A stretch of DNA of 64,000 bases from positions 17,271,390 to 17,335,389 of the forward strand of contig CM038911.1 in assembly GCA_021904315.1 (NCBI GenBank), written 5' to 3'. The stretch comes from Sphagnum magellanicum (lineage: Eukaryota > Streptophyta > Sphagnopsida > Sphagnales > Sphagnaceae). Positions 11,341 through 23,130 of the stretch are shown here, piece by piece (positions within the stretch are counted from its first letter, which is position 1; the number at the start of each line of letters is the position of its first letter). The position numbers and the translations under genes are program-made. The notes under the pieces were generated by a model, which was not told where the DNA came from, made no database searches, and saw only the letters and a list, made by a program, of their open reading frames with translations.

Positions 11341-13440
11341 AAAGGGACACAACAAAATATCAAATTAAGAGGATATTATCAGCAGTTTACATCCAATGAG
11401 AGTAATGACTTTTGTAGGCAATTTAATTGGAATCAGCAAATGAAAAATCATATTGTTAAACCAGGAGTTTATATCTAAAGCACTACACTAGCTGCAACAA
11501 CCATTCAAAGGTTGTCATGCTAGGATACTTGTAACATCTGTAGTGTTTTGTGAAAATACAATCCTAGTGGTGGGGCACACATAGTACTTTTTGGGTGATC
11601 TGGTTTTAACCTTTGACACACAAAACAACACATAAATCATTCACATTTTCAAATAACACCCTCATCATATTTTTAGAAAAATATAATTGGTAACCCAATC
11701 AAAGAAACCTATCAAATATCAAATTTCAAAGTTCATTTATTAAAACTAGTATCACACACTACCATTCATAAAAATTGCTAAAACTAATATCTAGATAGTG
11801 GCCTAATATAAAAATTTGGTGTAGAACTACATCTAACATACTAGGTTATGAAAGAGGATAAAATATTGGGTTAGGGAGTATCTTAGTTACCAACCTTAAA
11901 AGCCACATAATTTTCAAATGAGTTGACAAGGCATAATGGAAGATGATGTTTGCTTTTTCAATTCAATTGCTCCACCAAAGTGACAAAAAGTTATAGCTAA
12001 TTCCCAAAAAATACATCACATAAACAAGGCCGAAGTTGGCAGAAGGGTATATTCAAACTCATCTGACAACTATTTGCGATAACATTTGCAAATAAACAGA
12101 ACTCTTCAAACATGATTGTTCAAGAATAAAAAGACAATGGAGTTGAGTAGCCTTTTTCCCTTTCATGTGGCTTGGTCATACTTAGCATAGAGTCCATATA
12201 CAAAACACATATAATAGTTAAATTTAGGAACATGAATAACTTCATTGTATCAAAAGTGTGCCAAAGGTACATGGAACATACATGGGAATTTTAGCTACCC
12301 AAGCTGAATGCTGAGAAGTTTGCTAGGCATGGATGCAATTCTTTTAACTCCCCCCTCTCAATTGTTTATATGTTTTCCAAGTCTCTTGCTTTTGCATTGT
12401 GGAGATTTCAAATTTCCACTCTAATGTTGTACATTAATATGATGAAAGGCTTCAATTAGGTCCATTTTCGTTACCCTCAGTTTATTGACTTTTGATCTAG
12501 GGCAAAAAGGCCTTGCAATACTTGACATTCTAACCTTTCAATACCAGGTTCATAAATTGGCTGAAAAATTCATCCTTCTTAGCTTTGTTGCAGTTAAGGT
12601 GAAATCAAAGATCCTGACTATAACCTTGAAAAGTTTAAAACATAGGGACAAAAGCCTAGTGATGTCTGCAACATCATCTTCCATCTGGACTGAAATGGCT
12701 CATCACTCATGCCACCAAAATACACATTTGCAGATAAGAATTACAAAGGATAAGTATGTAGTTGCATGCCCCATCCCTATGCAATATTAATCATAATTTC
12801 AATCATCAATAAACAAGTAATAGAAATAATCTAGTCCCACACCACATGCAAACCAAAAAGTAGTTTAATCAGGCATAGATATTGGTGGCATATCTTAGTG
12901 CGAAGGATAGAAATTTTTTTTGCTTTTCTCACATTGCAAAATAGATAGGCAAGTTGAATATTATAATCCTTAATAAATTCCTAAAAACTTTTTATGACTT
13001 TGATTTCGTCTTGCTCTCATTTTTTGCATAATAACACATGTTGAATTGGAAAACAATCTACAAACATTGCAATGTCCAATATAAATTATGACAAAAAATG
13101 GAGCTTTTATCAACTACTAAAGTTGGGGTGAATCATCACCAATTTTGAAACCATGCCATGGATGTGTTGCAATTGACCAATGTGAGGATTTCTCGCACAC
13201 TTCCACCACTAAAATATGCACTCACAAAAAACCCGGTTAGAAGTGGAACTACTATGTAGTTGAAGTCTAACGAGTTAGGTGGTTCGAGGTAAGTAATGAA
13301 ATTTACTAAAAATCTAATGCGTTGTGTCCAAATCTCATGATTTTATTTTTATTTTATTTTATTTTATTTATGTCTTTGACCAAAAGTTAAGCTCGAAACT
13401 AAAAACCACTTGTTTAGATTGAGGGGAAAAAAACAACTCA
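11341..13440. other. Intergenic or intronic sequence, nothing recognised
   Basis: AT-rich with only short open frames. If the LRR exons belong to an intact gene, upstream exons should lie here, but none with an LRR pattern was seen by eye. Confidence 0.4.
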
Positions 13441-13442
13441 AC

Positions 13443-14000
13443 CTCCTCTACTTTCACAAATGTAACTCCTTCACAGCAAAATCGATGACGTTGAATTTTT
13501 GGGAGAAGGTTCTACACATTTCAATCTAAAACTGATCTAATTTTGAGACAAATCCAACAGTGGATTTGAGAGAAACAATTAATTAAACCAAAAGTCTAGA
13601 GGCTTCCCCATGGAAATCATTCCATGAAACCCACTTCAACACCCTCTACTTTCACAAATGTAACTCCTTCACAGCAAAACCGATGACGCTGAATTTTTGG
13701 GAGGAGCTTCTACACCTTTTGAACTAACACTGATCTAATTTTGAAGCAAATCCAATGGTGGATTTGAGAGAAACAATTAATTAAACCAAAGTCCAGAGGC
13801 TTCCCCATGGAAATCATTCCATGAAACCCACTTCAACACCCTCTACTTTCAACAACTGTAACTCCCTCACAGCAAAACCGATGACGCTGAATTTTTGGGA
13901 GGAGCTTTTACACCTTCTGAACTAACATTGATTTAATTTTGAGACAAATCCAACGGTGGATTTGAGAGAAAAAAATAATTAAACCAAAGTCCAGAGGTTT
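13443..14000. repeat. Tandem repeat of about 198 bp, three units
   Basis: Units start near 13446, 13644 and 13841 (periods 198 and 197) with CTCTACTTTCA. Each contains CGATGACG(T/C)TGAATTTTTGG, AAATCCAA(C/T)(A/G)GTGGATTTG and TTAATTAAACCAAAG-like sequence. The third unit is truncated at about 14,000. It may be the internal repeat of an LTR, because the following sequence up to 14,830 has a TATA-like ataaaaagg and no coding signal. Confidence 0.85.
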
Positions 14001-14907
14001 CACTACAATTACTTGCTACACACAACTCCATTCCATACTTCATTTTTTCATAACCTTTCCATGAACACCTCCACACACAAGAACTAACAACCTTTCTCAC
14101 ACTTCATTCTCCTCTTCCTTCTCATTTTTTCACATACACACAATGTTTTTTTTTCTTGGCAAGCCTCCATGACCTTCCTTGAGCTTGTTCCCCTTGTCCA
14201 ATGAAAACTTTAAAATCCTTTTGCACCAATCGATGGCCTCCTCATCCTTCAAGGGCCAATGATAATTTGAGAATGAATGGCCATCCAATTGAAATTAGGA
14301 TGAGAATCCTTGGGCCCAATGAAACACAAGAGATATTCCATCCTCCAATCAAAGAGGATGACAATCCTCATGACTAATGGGATTGAAGGATCTAACCTCC
14401 CCCTTATCTTGGATATCTTGATGAGGTCTCTTGAGCTTGATCCTTTTTCGTCCGTTGACCCTCGCATCTTACTTCTTCATCCTAATTACTTCAAGTAACT
14501 AACTACTAGGATAAATTATCGGTAGTAACAAGGAAAAGTCCTTGAATTCTTATTTGACTAATTCAATGGTTGAAGTCACATTTCCGTGTAACATTCACTC
14601 CTTGATATTTCCTACCTATTTACTTTACTATGCACTAATTAACTATGTAGTACATAGTAAATTGGAATTACAATTTGCATCACAAAAAAAAAAACTTTCA
14701 CATACTTCTAGATCCACCGTTGAATTTAGGGTTTGATGAATCCTTTAGATCTAGGGTGTTCGAATTTTGATGAGGTTCTGCCATCGTTCCCACACCTTAC
14801 GCCTACCCTAATTTGTTAAATAAAAAGGCCTCGACCCCTTTTGAACGCAAGTACCACCTTGTTGTACTACCTTTTTGGTTTTTTTGTTGATGCAGGCGCA
14901 ACTAGTC

Positions 14908-15321
14908 ATGGCGGACGATGACGCTATGCCTTCAAATCCTCCAGTCGCACCCGTACAACAAGAAGAACTTGAAGAAGCACTGCTCAACTTGAATGTTTCT
15001 CAACGGCCGCGCGAAGAAGAACCGCCCAGGAGAGTGGTGCGCACTCGAGTCGCTCGTTCGGTATGGGATCGTCGATTGTCTCCTAACCCGCGTGCTCTAG
15101 CAATTTATTTAGAGTTTATTCTTGCTCGTGGAACCGTGCCAGAAACGTTTGAAGAGTGCCAGTGCGAAGATGATGATGTCCGTCTCCATTGTCGAACGTG
15201 GGTTCCCGGTGATGGCCATTATCGTTGGCTACGAAGCCCAATCAACCCACTTCCCCTGAAGCATCGAGCTGAGTACCTCGCTCGCACCATTTGTTGCAGC
15301 CTAAATTTTTTACAACTGTGA
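14908..15321 (+). CDS. GC-rich ORF of 137 aa, function unknown
   Basis: Begins MADDDAMPSNPPVAPVQQEE and is rich in Glu, Arg and Pro for its first 60 residues. It ends with a Trp- and Cys-containing part (EECQCEDDDVRLHCRTWVPG, then HYRWLRSPINPL). GC content is clearly higher than in the flanks. The sequence just upstream, tttttgttgatgcag, is a strong 3' splice site, so this may be an internal or last exon (open from 14875) rather than a whole gene. No family was recognised. Alternatives are the N-terminus of a retroelement gag, since LTR-like repeats lie upstream, or a captured host exon. The start at 14908 is the first ATG after the splice-like site. Confidence 0.45.
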   Translation: MADDDAMPSNPPVAPVQQEELEEALLNLNVSQRPREEEPPRRVVRTRVARSVWDRRLSPNPRALAIYLEFILARGTVPETFEECQCEDDDVRLHCRTWVPGDGHYRWLRSPINPLPLKHRAEYLARTICCSLNFLQL

Positions 15322-17648
15322 TCTATCCTTTAAATCAATTATTCAGTTGTAATTCACTTGAGGCTACTTAGGCGGAAATGTTTAATACTTAAGTTTGAAT
15401 TGATTCTATTTAAAAGTCTGATAGAAGTGAAATGAAATAAAGATGTATTAGGACTACATCCTAAAAATCTTACAAGTACATCATTAGTGCTTGAAGATTC
15501 TTCTACAGACTAACTTAACCTTGTCATGGCGAAATGCTATTGTTACCTATGGGCTTGTATTTCCTACATATCAATAAATCACATCTAATTCTACATCCCC
15601 TTTCCCTTCTCTTCAACATAAAAGGGATAATGTACTCTAAAAGGTTTACTAGGTGCTTAACTGATTAAGTGTTACATCAACTGAAATAAAGAAGTACAAT
15701 ATGCCTGGAAATATCACAAAGGCTGATTCAACTATTAATAATCACTACTTGGAGGCTTATAAACATTCAAATCATTATACCTAAAGAAAATTACGGAACT
15801 AAGGCTTAACTAATTGTTGAGCTATAATCCATGGCTCACAACCAATAATCCATTCTTGCAAGGATCACTAGTAATTTCAAGATCATTTTACATTGATTTA
15901 GTTTGTCAAACCTTACTTAACATGTCCAACCTACTTTTACTATCCCACCAATGGCAATTTGAAATCTGTTTAACCATGGGAATATAACAATCAAAAGAAA
16001 GCAACACCAACAAAAACTACATCAACCATGGCATCTCAATTGATGTGCAAATCTGTGTAAGAACTTATTTAAAAAAATAGTGGTTTTTTAGTTTTCTCTA
16101 ATCAATTAGAAATAATATAACCATATAACTAGTACTAATAAGTATGATTTCAAAAAAAAAAACAATGCTCCAACCAAGTCTATGAGCACAACTCGTTGAA
16201 GTACTCATATGATGTAGCAAATGAATCAACACTAGCAATGGATGCCAATGAATCCAAAGAATTCAATGCCACATTAGATGCCTTGCCCATGTTAGCAAAG
16301 AACATTTTGATGTCGATTTCCTTAACCTGCTTTAATTCCACATGTGATGACATTTTTCTGTATGTTGATTTCTATCACAATTCAACTAGATGAAAATATA
16401 GTTTTGGAAACCTAAAACCTCAAATTTTCAAGAAATGCCAAAATGAATGTTTTTTTGTTTTAAGGAGTTCAAATCAAATCTTATGTACATATTGTTTTGT
16501 AAAGTTGTGTGTGCCCCCATTGCCAAGGTGATTTTTTAACTAGTGTGATGTTCATGTAAGCTTTAATTACTTGCGATGTTAATCAAAATCTGCACTTTGA
16601 GATTGTTCCTCTAAAAAAAATACCTTCCAACTTGTAGAAGAATAGTTAAATGGTTTCTTTGTTACACATTAACAATCAAAACAAGATAGAATGAGCAAAA
16701 ATCACAAATCAATGTTTTAATATAAGCCTAAACCAACAATTAAAACATGTTCAATTAAATTGAACAAAATTCAACCATAATTATTTTCACCCAACCCTAA
16801 TTTAATTGCCTATCATTTGGTTGTTTTGCACCTTCATTAGCCATGTTGTTGAGTTTGGAAAAAAATGATGTGTCATCACAAATAACCAGAAAAAAGTTGT
16901 GGCACACTGTGTGAAAAAAATTCCCATTATGAATTATAGTGTAACATTAAGTTGTAGGAAGAAATAGACACTAAAAAAGATCTTGTCCATTCCAACACTT
17001 AGTTTGCAACTACAATGTGACTATTGTCCAAACCGATTGATTTCGCGACTGTTATGTTATTCCTACATCTCACTATAGTCGCAAGTCTTTTTAATCACAT
17101 ATGTGACTATAAGAATATTGAGTCGAAGTTGTAGTCGTAAATGTGACTTTAATTAAAACTATAATAATTTTAGTTGAAAATGTGGATGAAAATTGAACAT
17201 ATGTCATCCAATTTTGATAACATCCATTAAAGGATGATAATTTAGTTGTTTCTTCAACTATATGATTTCTTTTGCAACTGCAATAATATATTTTGCCACA
17301 CAAGCAAAAAAAACATTGATGTGCATGCATTTTATAAATTGTTAATATGTTTCAATGGAAATATTATTTTTAAAATTTATCTACTTATACATGGGTTTTC
17401 TTTTCTATTATCCATGGGTCTTGGATATATTATTATCTACATGCCTATATTATCTACATTATCTACATATGTGGAATATCTTTTGAATCCACACATAATA
17501 TCCATGGATAAAAACTTTACATGGGCCATTAAGTTCAAGTCTTATAGGTGTTCCAATGTATTTCAAATGTGACCACCATCATGTACATGGCCTTGGATAA
17601 ACATGTCCCATTGCCACTGTTCACTTTTTAGATAATTAGCTACATATG
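15322..17648. other. AT-rich sequence, no gene recognised
   Basis: Contains scattered short ORFs only. Around 17020-17150 repeated GTCGCAA/GTCGTAA and GTGACT words occur, of the kind found near transposon ends, but no clear inverted repeat was found. Confidence 0.4.
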
Positions 17649-20600
17649 CACTACTACAAAAAAATAAAAAACCTTCAAGTGTAACAAGGTCATGGCTTAA
17701 TAATCTATGTGTTAAAAAGGTGGATCATTTGCCAAAAAAAATAAACAAAATGTACAATTTAGGAACAAAGTCTAATAGGTAGTTAAATACTCCAATTTAC
17801 CATAATGTTTAAAACTAGACACCGTAGATTAAAGATCCACCAAATCAAAAACTCCACATCTTCAAGTAAAACATCTCATTGCAATTTGAAATGAATTGTG
17901 CAAATGTCATTGCAATTTAAAATCAAGATCATGTGTAATCATCTGTTTTTAATTTGGCTTGCAAGGGTTGAGTAGTTAGGACAATTTCTTCTCTATTCAA
18001 TTTTATTACACCTATTAATGCCCTACCACTATCTAAATCTGGAAATTTTAGTAGAGTTTTAAGCCCAGACACAACACCTCGTGTGTCAATGCAATCATCA
18101 TAAGTGTCCACAACAACTTGATGGCTTTTGGGTTCCCTCCCAACCACAACTTTTCCCCATGGTGTCTTTGGTTCATTCCAAAAAAATGTTTGCTGAACTT
18201 GTGCAAGAAAAACAAAAGGTTCATTAAACTCATGTGCAACATGTGATGAAAATTTGCTAGTAAAAACCTAGCATCACCTCGCTTGTAGGTGGGGTTGCCT
18301 TTATTGTTAGTCCCATTTTTCACCCAATTACAATGAAACAAAACTATTGGTGAAGCCATTGGACCATAATCCAACTGCAAAATCTCTTTCAACGTCCCAA
18401 CATATTGGATATGACCCAACATAACATCTTCACTCCCTTGTGACTATTATAAAATAGATGCAACACCATAATCATATGTAACCAACAAATTATTTTATTC
18501 ATCATCAATTTTGAAGTGGTTCCCGTATGTATTCACTTTTTTGTAACTCAATGTAGTGAAACTTGGGGGAACTGAAAGCAACAAAAGATCATCATCAACA
18601 AATAAGGTCCCATCAACTTGATGGGTTTGAATGCTTTCTCTCACCCACTTTGCCATCTAATCAATTTCTTGCAGATGTGGTGGGAATATGATAGGCTAGC
18701 CACTTGTAATAGGGTTTGATAGCCAATCACGTTGGAATTCAACTCTTGCATCTTCAATGCGCTCCTTTTCATCCTTATATTTCCTATAACCGCTAGAAGA
18801 TAGAATGTTAAAAAAGACCTATATCTAACAACTGAATCTTAACCTACTGCCCATGAAGGTAACAACTTGCAAGTTGCACTAAATGTAAGAGCATGATATG
18901 GTAGAGAATTAGAATTAGGGTTTCAAAAAGGATAGAAAATTAACTACCTAATTTAGCTCATATGAGAATATTAGACCTAAAGTCATCAATGAATAAGAAC
19001 CATGTGGGTTTAAAAGTGCCATTAGCTAGATGGACATCCATAGATGACAAAATGTGATCAGTCCTATAAGTAATTAATACACAATCCTGCATGTTAATAT
19101 TTCACATGGTAATAAAACAATTTGGGGTCATAACTAAAATAAAAAATGAATTAGAGACATGTAGGTTTAAAAATACTAACAACTAACTGTACATAAATTA
19201 CGAATTGTGAATAGTCCTTGAAGTAACTAATACATAATCCCTAGCATGCTATTAATGCAACTTGGGGTTCAGGTCTCAATAAGTAAATAACATTGCAAAG
19301 GTTTCTGATGAATGTGTCTATTCATGTTTTGTGGCAATACTAATGCAATTTTCATATCTCACGGAAAAAAGATAAAATGATAAGGTCTTAGTATAAAGTT
19401 AGTGGGTGGAAAAAATGCAAGTGGGAAATGATAGGAATATGGAGGTGTGCAAACCTAAGGGTTTATGGATCATAGACATGATGTGTTATGTTCCAACATT
19501 TCTATGATCTATAATCAACTTATTTATCAAATGCTATGATACTTTTAGGGTTTATTCTTGACGTAAAAATAGATTTGTTAATAATCAAATATGTTAATAA
19601 GCATCCTAAATTTAAGGTTTACTTTTGACCTAAAACAGACTTGCTAATAATCAAATTATATAACGTCTTAAACATTAGACCTAAATACATATCCATGAAA
19701 CATAGTTAATAATGTTTTGGAAATTAGGAGTTGGATGTAAAACAAAAGCCATGAGAAGGCTTAATGGCTAAAGGTTATATACCAAAAGAAACATTGGGCT
19801 TTGTGACTGAATATTTGCATGAATTTGAAAATGTAACCAGAAGAGTTTGGGATATAAAGGAATAAGAAGGAGTATCTAGAAAGATTTTGGAAGGTGCTTT
19901 TACAATAGTTATGTTCAACCCTATTATGTGCTAACAAATATCGAGGTTATGGGTCCATGGATACAATAAGCTCCTTTCAAGCCCTCTTGTATTAAATTGT
20001 TAGTGGTTATTTATTTTTAAGTGCATTGTACAAACCCTAAAATATGGCAGATTTTGAACAATCACTTGATTTTTTTGGAAATTTTGAGGCATACTAAATG
20101 TGTTATCTACTTATTGAAATAATAGACCCAAAGTGCATTATTAGCATGTGGGATTGTGTATTAGTTGGTTATAGGATTGTTCACAGGTCATGCCATGGAA
20201 CAGACGTAACCCTTTAAGACCTTCATTAGCCATTCCATTAGATACATCCAACGGTTGTGAACTAGCTCGCAAACATCCAATTCATCCGCCACATGCAATA
20301 ATAAATGAGTCATTACATCAAAAAAGGTTGGAGGAAATTCTTTCTCTAATAGGGATAATGTATTTGCCACATCTTTTCAAAGATTTCCAATATCAACTAG
20401 GTTCCAAACCTTCACAGGAATTTGTTGAAAAACACGACTAAGCCTCATAATGGCCATTTGTGGTTCCACCGCCATGAGCCTTCGCACACACAAAGGTAAT
20501 AGTTGTTGCATCAACATGTGATAGTCATGTGATTTCATTGAGCCCAATTTCCTATCTGCCACGTGTTTAGCCAATGAAACCCATAATTTGTGGGAAGTTT

Positions 20601-23130
20601 AATTGCACCCATCCTCTCCAAGAAAATGTTCAATTTTTTTGCTATAAGGACATATGATGCATGTGGTTTCAACATTTTTTGCTAGTTATTTGGGTGTTAT
20701 TTTAGCCATAGATGTTGCCAAATGCATTCAATTTGCATGTCTCACCATGCTTTAATTATGTCCTTTTGACCAAATATGAAACAAACCACATTCTCACAAA
20801 CATTCTTTTCAATGTGCATCACATCTAAAGCGTGTCAGATTTACAAGTTTTGCGATGTCCATCACAAACCATTCCACATTAATCCAACCCTAGCTAATAA
20901 CCTTTTTGAATTAAAAAACCAACCTAGGGAAGTCACAACACCACCTGAACACATCTTTTGTGTATGTGTACAATGGCTAGAAAAATTTGCCTCTAATTTG
21001 CATGGCGGTGAAAATAAGGAGGGAGGTATAAGAGCTACAAATTAAGTCACACAAATTGAAAATTGAATGTTACATTTAGTTCCTCTTGACAAAACTAAGG
21101 TGTAGATATCAAAAGATAATAACCCAAAATATATATTAATCATGAAATAAGTTACAAAGAATTGAATGTTTTTGTAATTAGTTTTTAAAGTTTAAGTTTT
21201 AATCAATTCATGATTTCTAATTTTAGAAGTTAGTTTTTAAAATAAAAATTTAAAAACATTTTTTAGAGTTTACTTATATATAAACTTGATTTGTATTTTA
21301 ATTTATACTTTTAGCTTTTTATTTTTGGTTTAACAAATTAGTTTTAAATCCTACAATGCATCCATTGATAATTGGCCATATAAGTTGAAATGACATATTG
21401 GAATTCCAAAGTCAATAATAAGCATTCAACTTTGGGGAGTACTGTGGAATGTAACTTACATACCTCAAAATCAGGTAGGTCATACATGGCATTACGATGT
21501 ATTATGCCACTAACCTTTGACAGATTGCCTTTCGATCTTGGTGTGTTTCCAGCTATTAGCCACCCTTCATACTCTACCACACTCTTCAATGTATCACTAG
21601 CCATGATGGGCCTTGGTTTACTCCGATGTTCTTCTTTCCCATTGAAGTGGGCTAGATTCTGGTTTCTTTGATATGGGTGGCCTCTTGGCAACCAACATCA
21701 AGATCCTTCATAAGCAACCTTACCCAATTCCAACAAATGCCAAGAGGTCAAGTCTAGCCCACAAATTGGACAAGCTTTGTACCCTTGGTGTACACATCCA
21801 ACGACAAGCCCATATGCTAGCAAATCATGGATCATCCACATTCAAATTACTCTTAAGGTGAAATGTCGTTGCCCTTCAACCCTTACCACATCATATGCTG
21901 CAACCCCCCTCCACAACACTTATAGCTCCTCTATTAAAGGTGCCATGTAAACATCAATGTTATGCATTTTCATAGACTCCTTGCCAGGGATAATCAAGGC
22001 TAATATGACCCAAATTTTTTTTGTCACAAGCCATGGTGGTAGATTATAAATTTGAAGCATGACTAGCCAAGTAGACCATGTAGAACTTTGAACACCAAAT
22101 GGATTGATTCCATTTGTGGCAAATCCTAGCCTTGCATTATGGGGTTCAACTGCAAATTCTGGCCACATCACATCAATGTGCGCCTAAACTTTGCTGTCAG
22201 CAACATGTTTCACCAAACCATTAATACTCCTATTGTCATTATGCATAATTTCATTGGTACCTTTGCTCTGCCTACATCCTTGTACCATGTTAATCCACAC
22301 TTTGGACAGGTGTCTAGTTTGTATGCACCCTTTGAAACAAAATGCAACCATTTGGACATGCATGGATAATGTGGTAATTGAGGCCTACCTTCGTGGTTAA
22401 AGTTTTTACATGATACATATTTGAAGGGAGACAATTATTAGGTGGGAATAAGTATTTGTGCAAAAAAAACAACAGTTCATCTACAAATTTTTGTTAACCC
22501 TATAGATTGTGTAAATGTTCATCAACAACATTGTAGTTGTAAGTTTTGTGGAATGGGAACCTAGAAACAATGGTTGGCATGCCTTTTATAACCCAACCGG
22601 ATCAACCCCACTATCCTCATCATTCACATTTGTTGTTCCCATTCCATTTGCAGGTGGTCCATCTTTTACATTGCCTTCAAAAGTTCCAGGCATACTTTTG
22701 GGGATTGCTGCAAGTTCATCCACAATTGAAAACACTTTTTGCACTACATGAGTGTTGGCCATATCAGTTGCACCTAGTTGGTTTTAGTTTGTTGTGCCCT
22801 ATCCATTTGAGGTGTAAGTTGCACTAAATGTGCCAACATTGTCTCCATGTGCACACTTTCATCCAGCTATATTGTAGTGGATTCTATATGTCTTTTAGCA
22901 TGGGCTGCCCATTCTTCATCGGAATCATTTGTGGGTCTTGGTCCTTTCCAAACTCGATATTAGGGGGTGTCACCCAAATTTGATCAAATGTTCACGTACA
23001 ATTTCTACTAACTTAGGTTTCAATCTCCCTAGGCAAAGGTTGCATGGGCATTTGAATTTTTGCACACCTAATTTATGTGCCCAAGATAATTCTCACGCCT
23101 ATAACTTATCATCTTGACTTCTTTGCTGGT
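17649..23130 (-). mobile_element. Degraded CACTA (En/Spm) transposon with TNP2-type transposase
   Basis: Minus-strand coding pieces occur in the expected order from high to low coordinate. First is a transposase-associated Cys motif, CPCNLCLGRLKPK followed by VREHLIKFG, at about 23,060-22,960. Next is the TNP2 region DTCPKCGLTWYKD and KVPMKL at 22,434-22,210, then EPHNARLGFATNGINPFG, YNLPPWL and IDVYMAPLIEEL at 22,171-21,920. GHPYQRN plus FNGKEEHRSKP lies at 21,690-21,600 and MHIEKNVCENVV at about 20,820. The DUF4218 region (SHDYHMLMQQLLPL, PPTFFDVMTHLLLHV, MKVLKGYV) is at 20,574-20,188, and the DUF4216 region (VTYDYGVASIL, GTLKEILQLDYG, NWVKNG) at about 18,490-17,929. Stops and frameshifts break every piece. 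The low-coordinate end carries CACTACTACAAAAAA at 17,649, a plausible CACTA terminus. The opposite terminus was not found. Confidence 0.82.
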
